Of a stretch of 64,000 nt of DNA, positions 63,292 to 64,000 are shown one piece after another. The position numbers were made by a program, and so were the translations under genes. The stretch comes from Tabrizicola sp. TH137 (GTDB lineage: Bacteria; Pseudomonadota; Alphaproteobacteria; Rhodobacterales; Rhodobacteraceae): NCBI RefSeq assembly GCF_002855575.1, contig NZ_PKRQ01000002.1, positions 620,001 to 684,000 on the forward strand. The letters run 5' to 3'. Each line of letters begins with the position of its first letter. Within the stretch, counting starts at the first letter, position 1. The notes under the pieces were generated by a model that was not told the origin of the DNA, did no database searches, and saw only the letters and a list, made by a program, of their open reading frames with translations.

Positions 63292-64000
63292 GCGGCTTTC
63301 TCCCCCTTGGCGCGCGCCTCGTCCCAGATCAGGCACAGGCGGCGGTATCTCTCCACCATCATGGCGATGGCCTCCTCGTCGCCCAGGGACCCTGCCAGCC
63401 AGCCGCGTGCGGCATCGGCAAAGATGGTGCGACCCACAGCGAAACCCTTCACCAGTTCATGCCGCGCGGCAAGGGCCAGCGAGGCGGCCAACTGATCCTC
63501 CGGCGCGTCCAGCCCCAGCACCACGATGCCGCGCACATGGGCATCGCGCGAGGTGATGGCGGTGCAGGCATTGGTCCAGGCGGCATCGGTGGCAAAGGGC
63601 TCCAGCTTCCACCAATCCGGGTAAACCCCAAGGTCATAGAACCTTTCTATGACCCGCGCCGAAGTCATGTCATCCACCGGGCCGACCTTGGAGGGGATCA
63701 CTTCCAGCAGCATCTCCAGCCGGTTGCGGCGGCAGGCATGGAACAGGCGGAGGACCGTCTCTTCCTGCTGCGCCTTCATCTCGGCCGCGTCATCCGGGTG
63801 GTAGAAGCACAGCACCTTGACCACATGGCCCAGCGGCCATTCCGACAGCCCGCCGAAATCGGGGCCCAGTTCGGGTTCCAGCGTCAGGGGCCGCGACCCC
63901 GGCCATTCCACCGGCCGCCCGATCCAAAGGCCCGTCCCGGCCGCGGCATGCAGCGCGCGGCGGCCAAGGCGGTTGTCGCAGAGGATGCCATGGCCTGGCT
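63288..64000 (-). CDS. iolC: IolC, C-terminal DUF2090 (aldolase-like) part; 5' end outside window
   Basis: The last 236 codons are visible and the frame is open to the window edge. Sequence such as GHGILCDNRLGRRALHAAAGTGLWIGRPVEWPGSRPL followed by GLSEWPLGHVVKVLCFYHPDDAAEMKAQQEETVLRLFHACRRN and GFAVGRTIFADAARGWLAG belongs to the DUF2090 domain. In many alphaproteobacteria this domain is fused behind the 5-dehydro-2-deoxygluconokinase domain and is taken to supply the phosphogluconate aldolase step. The kinase domain would lie outside the window, so the fusion is inferred. Confidence 0.88.
   Translation of the reverse strand, partial: PGHGILCDNRLGRRALHAAAGTGLWIGRPVEWPGSRPLTLEPELGPDFGGLSEWPLGHVVKVLCFYHPDDAAEMKAQQEETVLRLFHACRRNRLEMLLEVIPSKVGPVDDMTSARVIERFYDLGVYPDWWKLEPFATDAAWTNACTAITSRDAHVRGIVVLGLDAPEDQLAASLALAARHELVKGFAVGRTIFADAARGWLAGSLGDEEAIAMMVERYRRLCLIWDEARAKGEKAA

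Overview
The window looks like chromosome of a Rhodobacteraceae (Rhodobacterales) alphaproteobacterium. The evidence is uniformly high GC (roughly two-thirds), dense housekeeping operons whose content and order fit that family (NDUFA12-like / mlaD / DUF2155 / aat; lptF-lptG-lptD-surA-pdxA-rsmA; phoR-pstSCAB-phoU-phoB), DUF4167 and a RutR/Pre pyrimidine system. The genus is not decided by what can be read here. I see no prophage, complete insertion sequence, rRNA or CRISPR array.

Region by region. 1-11.7 kb is a reductive pyrimidine degradation cluster: dihydropyrimidine dehydrogenase (preT, preA), dihydropyrimidinase (hydA), an N-carbamoyl-beta-alanine-type amidohydrolase, an SDR-fold protein with an altered active site, and two RutR-type TetR regulators. 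Two near-consensus RutR boxes lie in the divergent promoter. An FkbM methyltransferase pair, a UPF0303 protein, a cupin, a dedA gene and a 29-residue membrane peptide are interleaved. 12-19 kb is housekeeping: accBC, aat, a lipid-transport/complex I cluster, ridA with a divergent WYL regulator, clpX and clpP. 19-28 kb holds a photolyase-like protein with permuted domain order, a CDP-alcohol transferase, a YnjBCD-like ABC transporter, a CAP protein, a histidine kinase and a metallo-beta-lactamase. A tRNA-Asn is followed by 740 bp without a credible gene.

28.9-44.3 kb carries a small PAS/chemoreceptor-like protein, MarC, an aspartic protease, holC-pepA, the LPS export and outer-membrane assembly operon, DUF4167, and prmC-prfA. 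44.3-51.8 kb holds agmatinase, an aminotransferase, an M20 amidohydrolase, mazG, an orphan ferric-binding protein and a nucleoside hydrolase. 51.8-59.1 kb is a complete Pho regulon operon with a four-unit Pho box before pstS. 59.2-64 kb has an unknown protein and the myo-inositol catabolic operon iolC-D-E-B, cut by the window edge.

The least explained signals are non-coding: (i) an 84-bp element with four CTGTG boxes spaced exactly 12 bp and a GTTAAC at fixed distance, present twice (20.8 and 45.4 kb); (ii) a family of intergenic elements with core GAGGATATTT and ACAGA, one pair forming an inverted repeat of over 300 bp at 47 kb; (iii) three back-to-back perfect hairpins at 8.2 kb.
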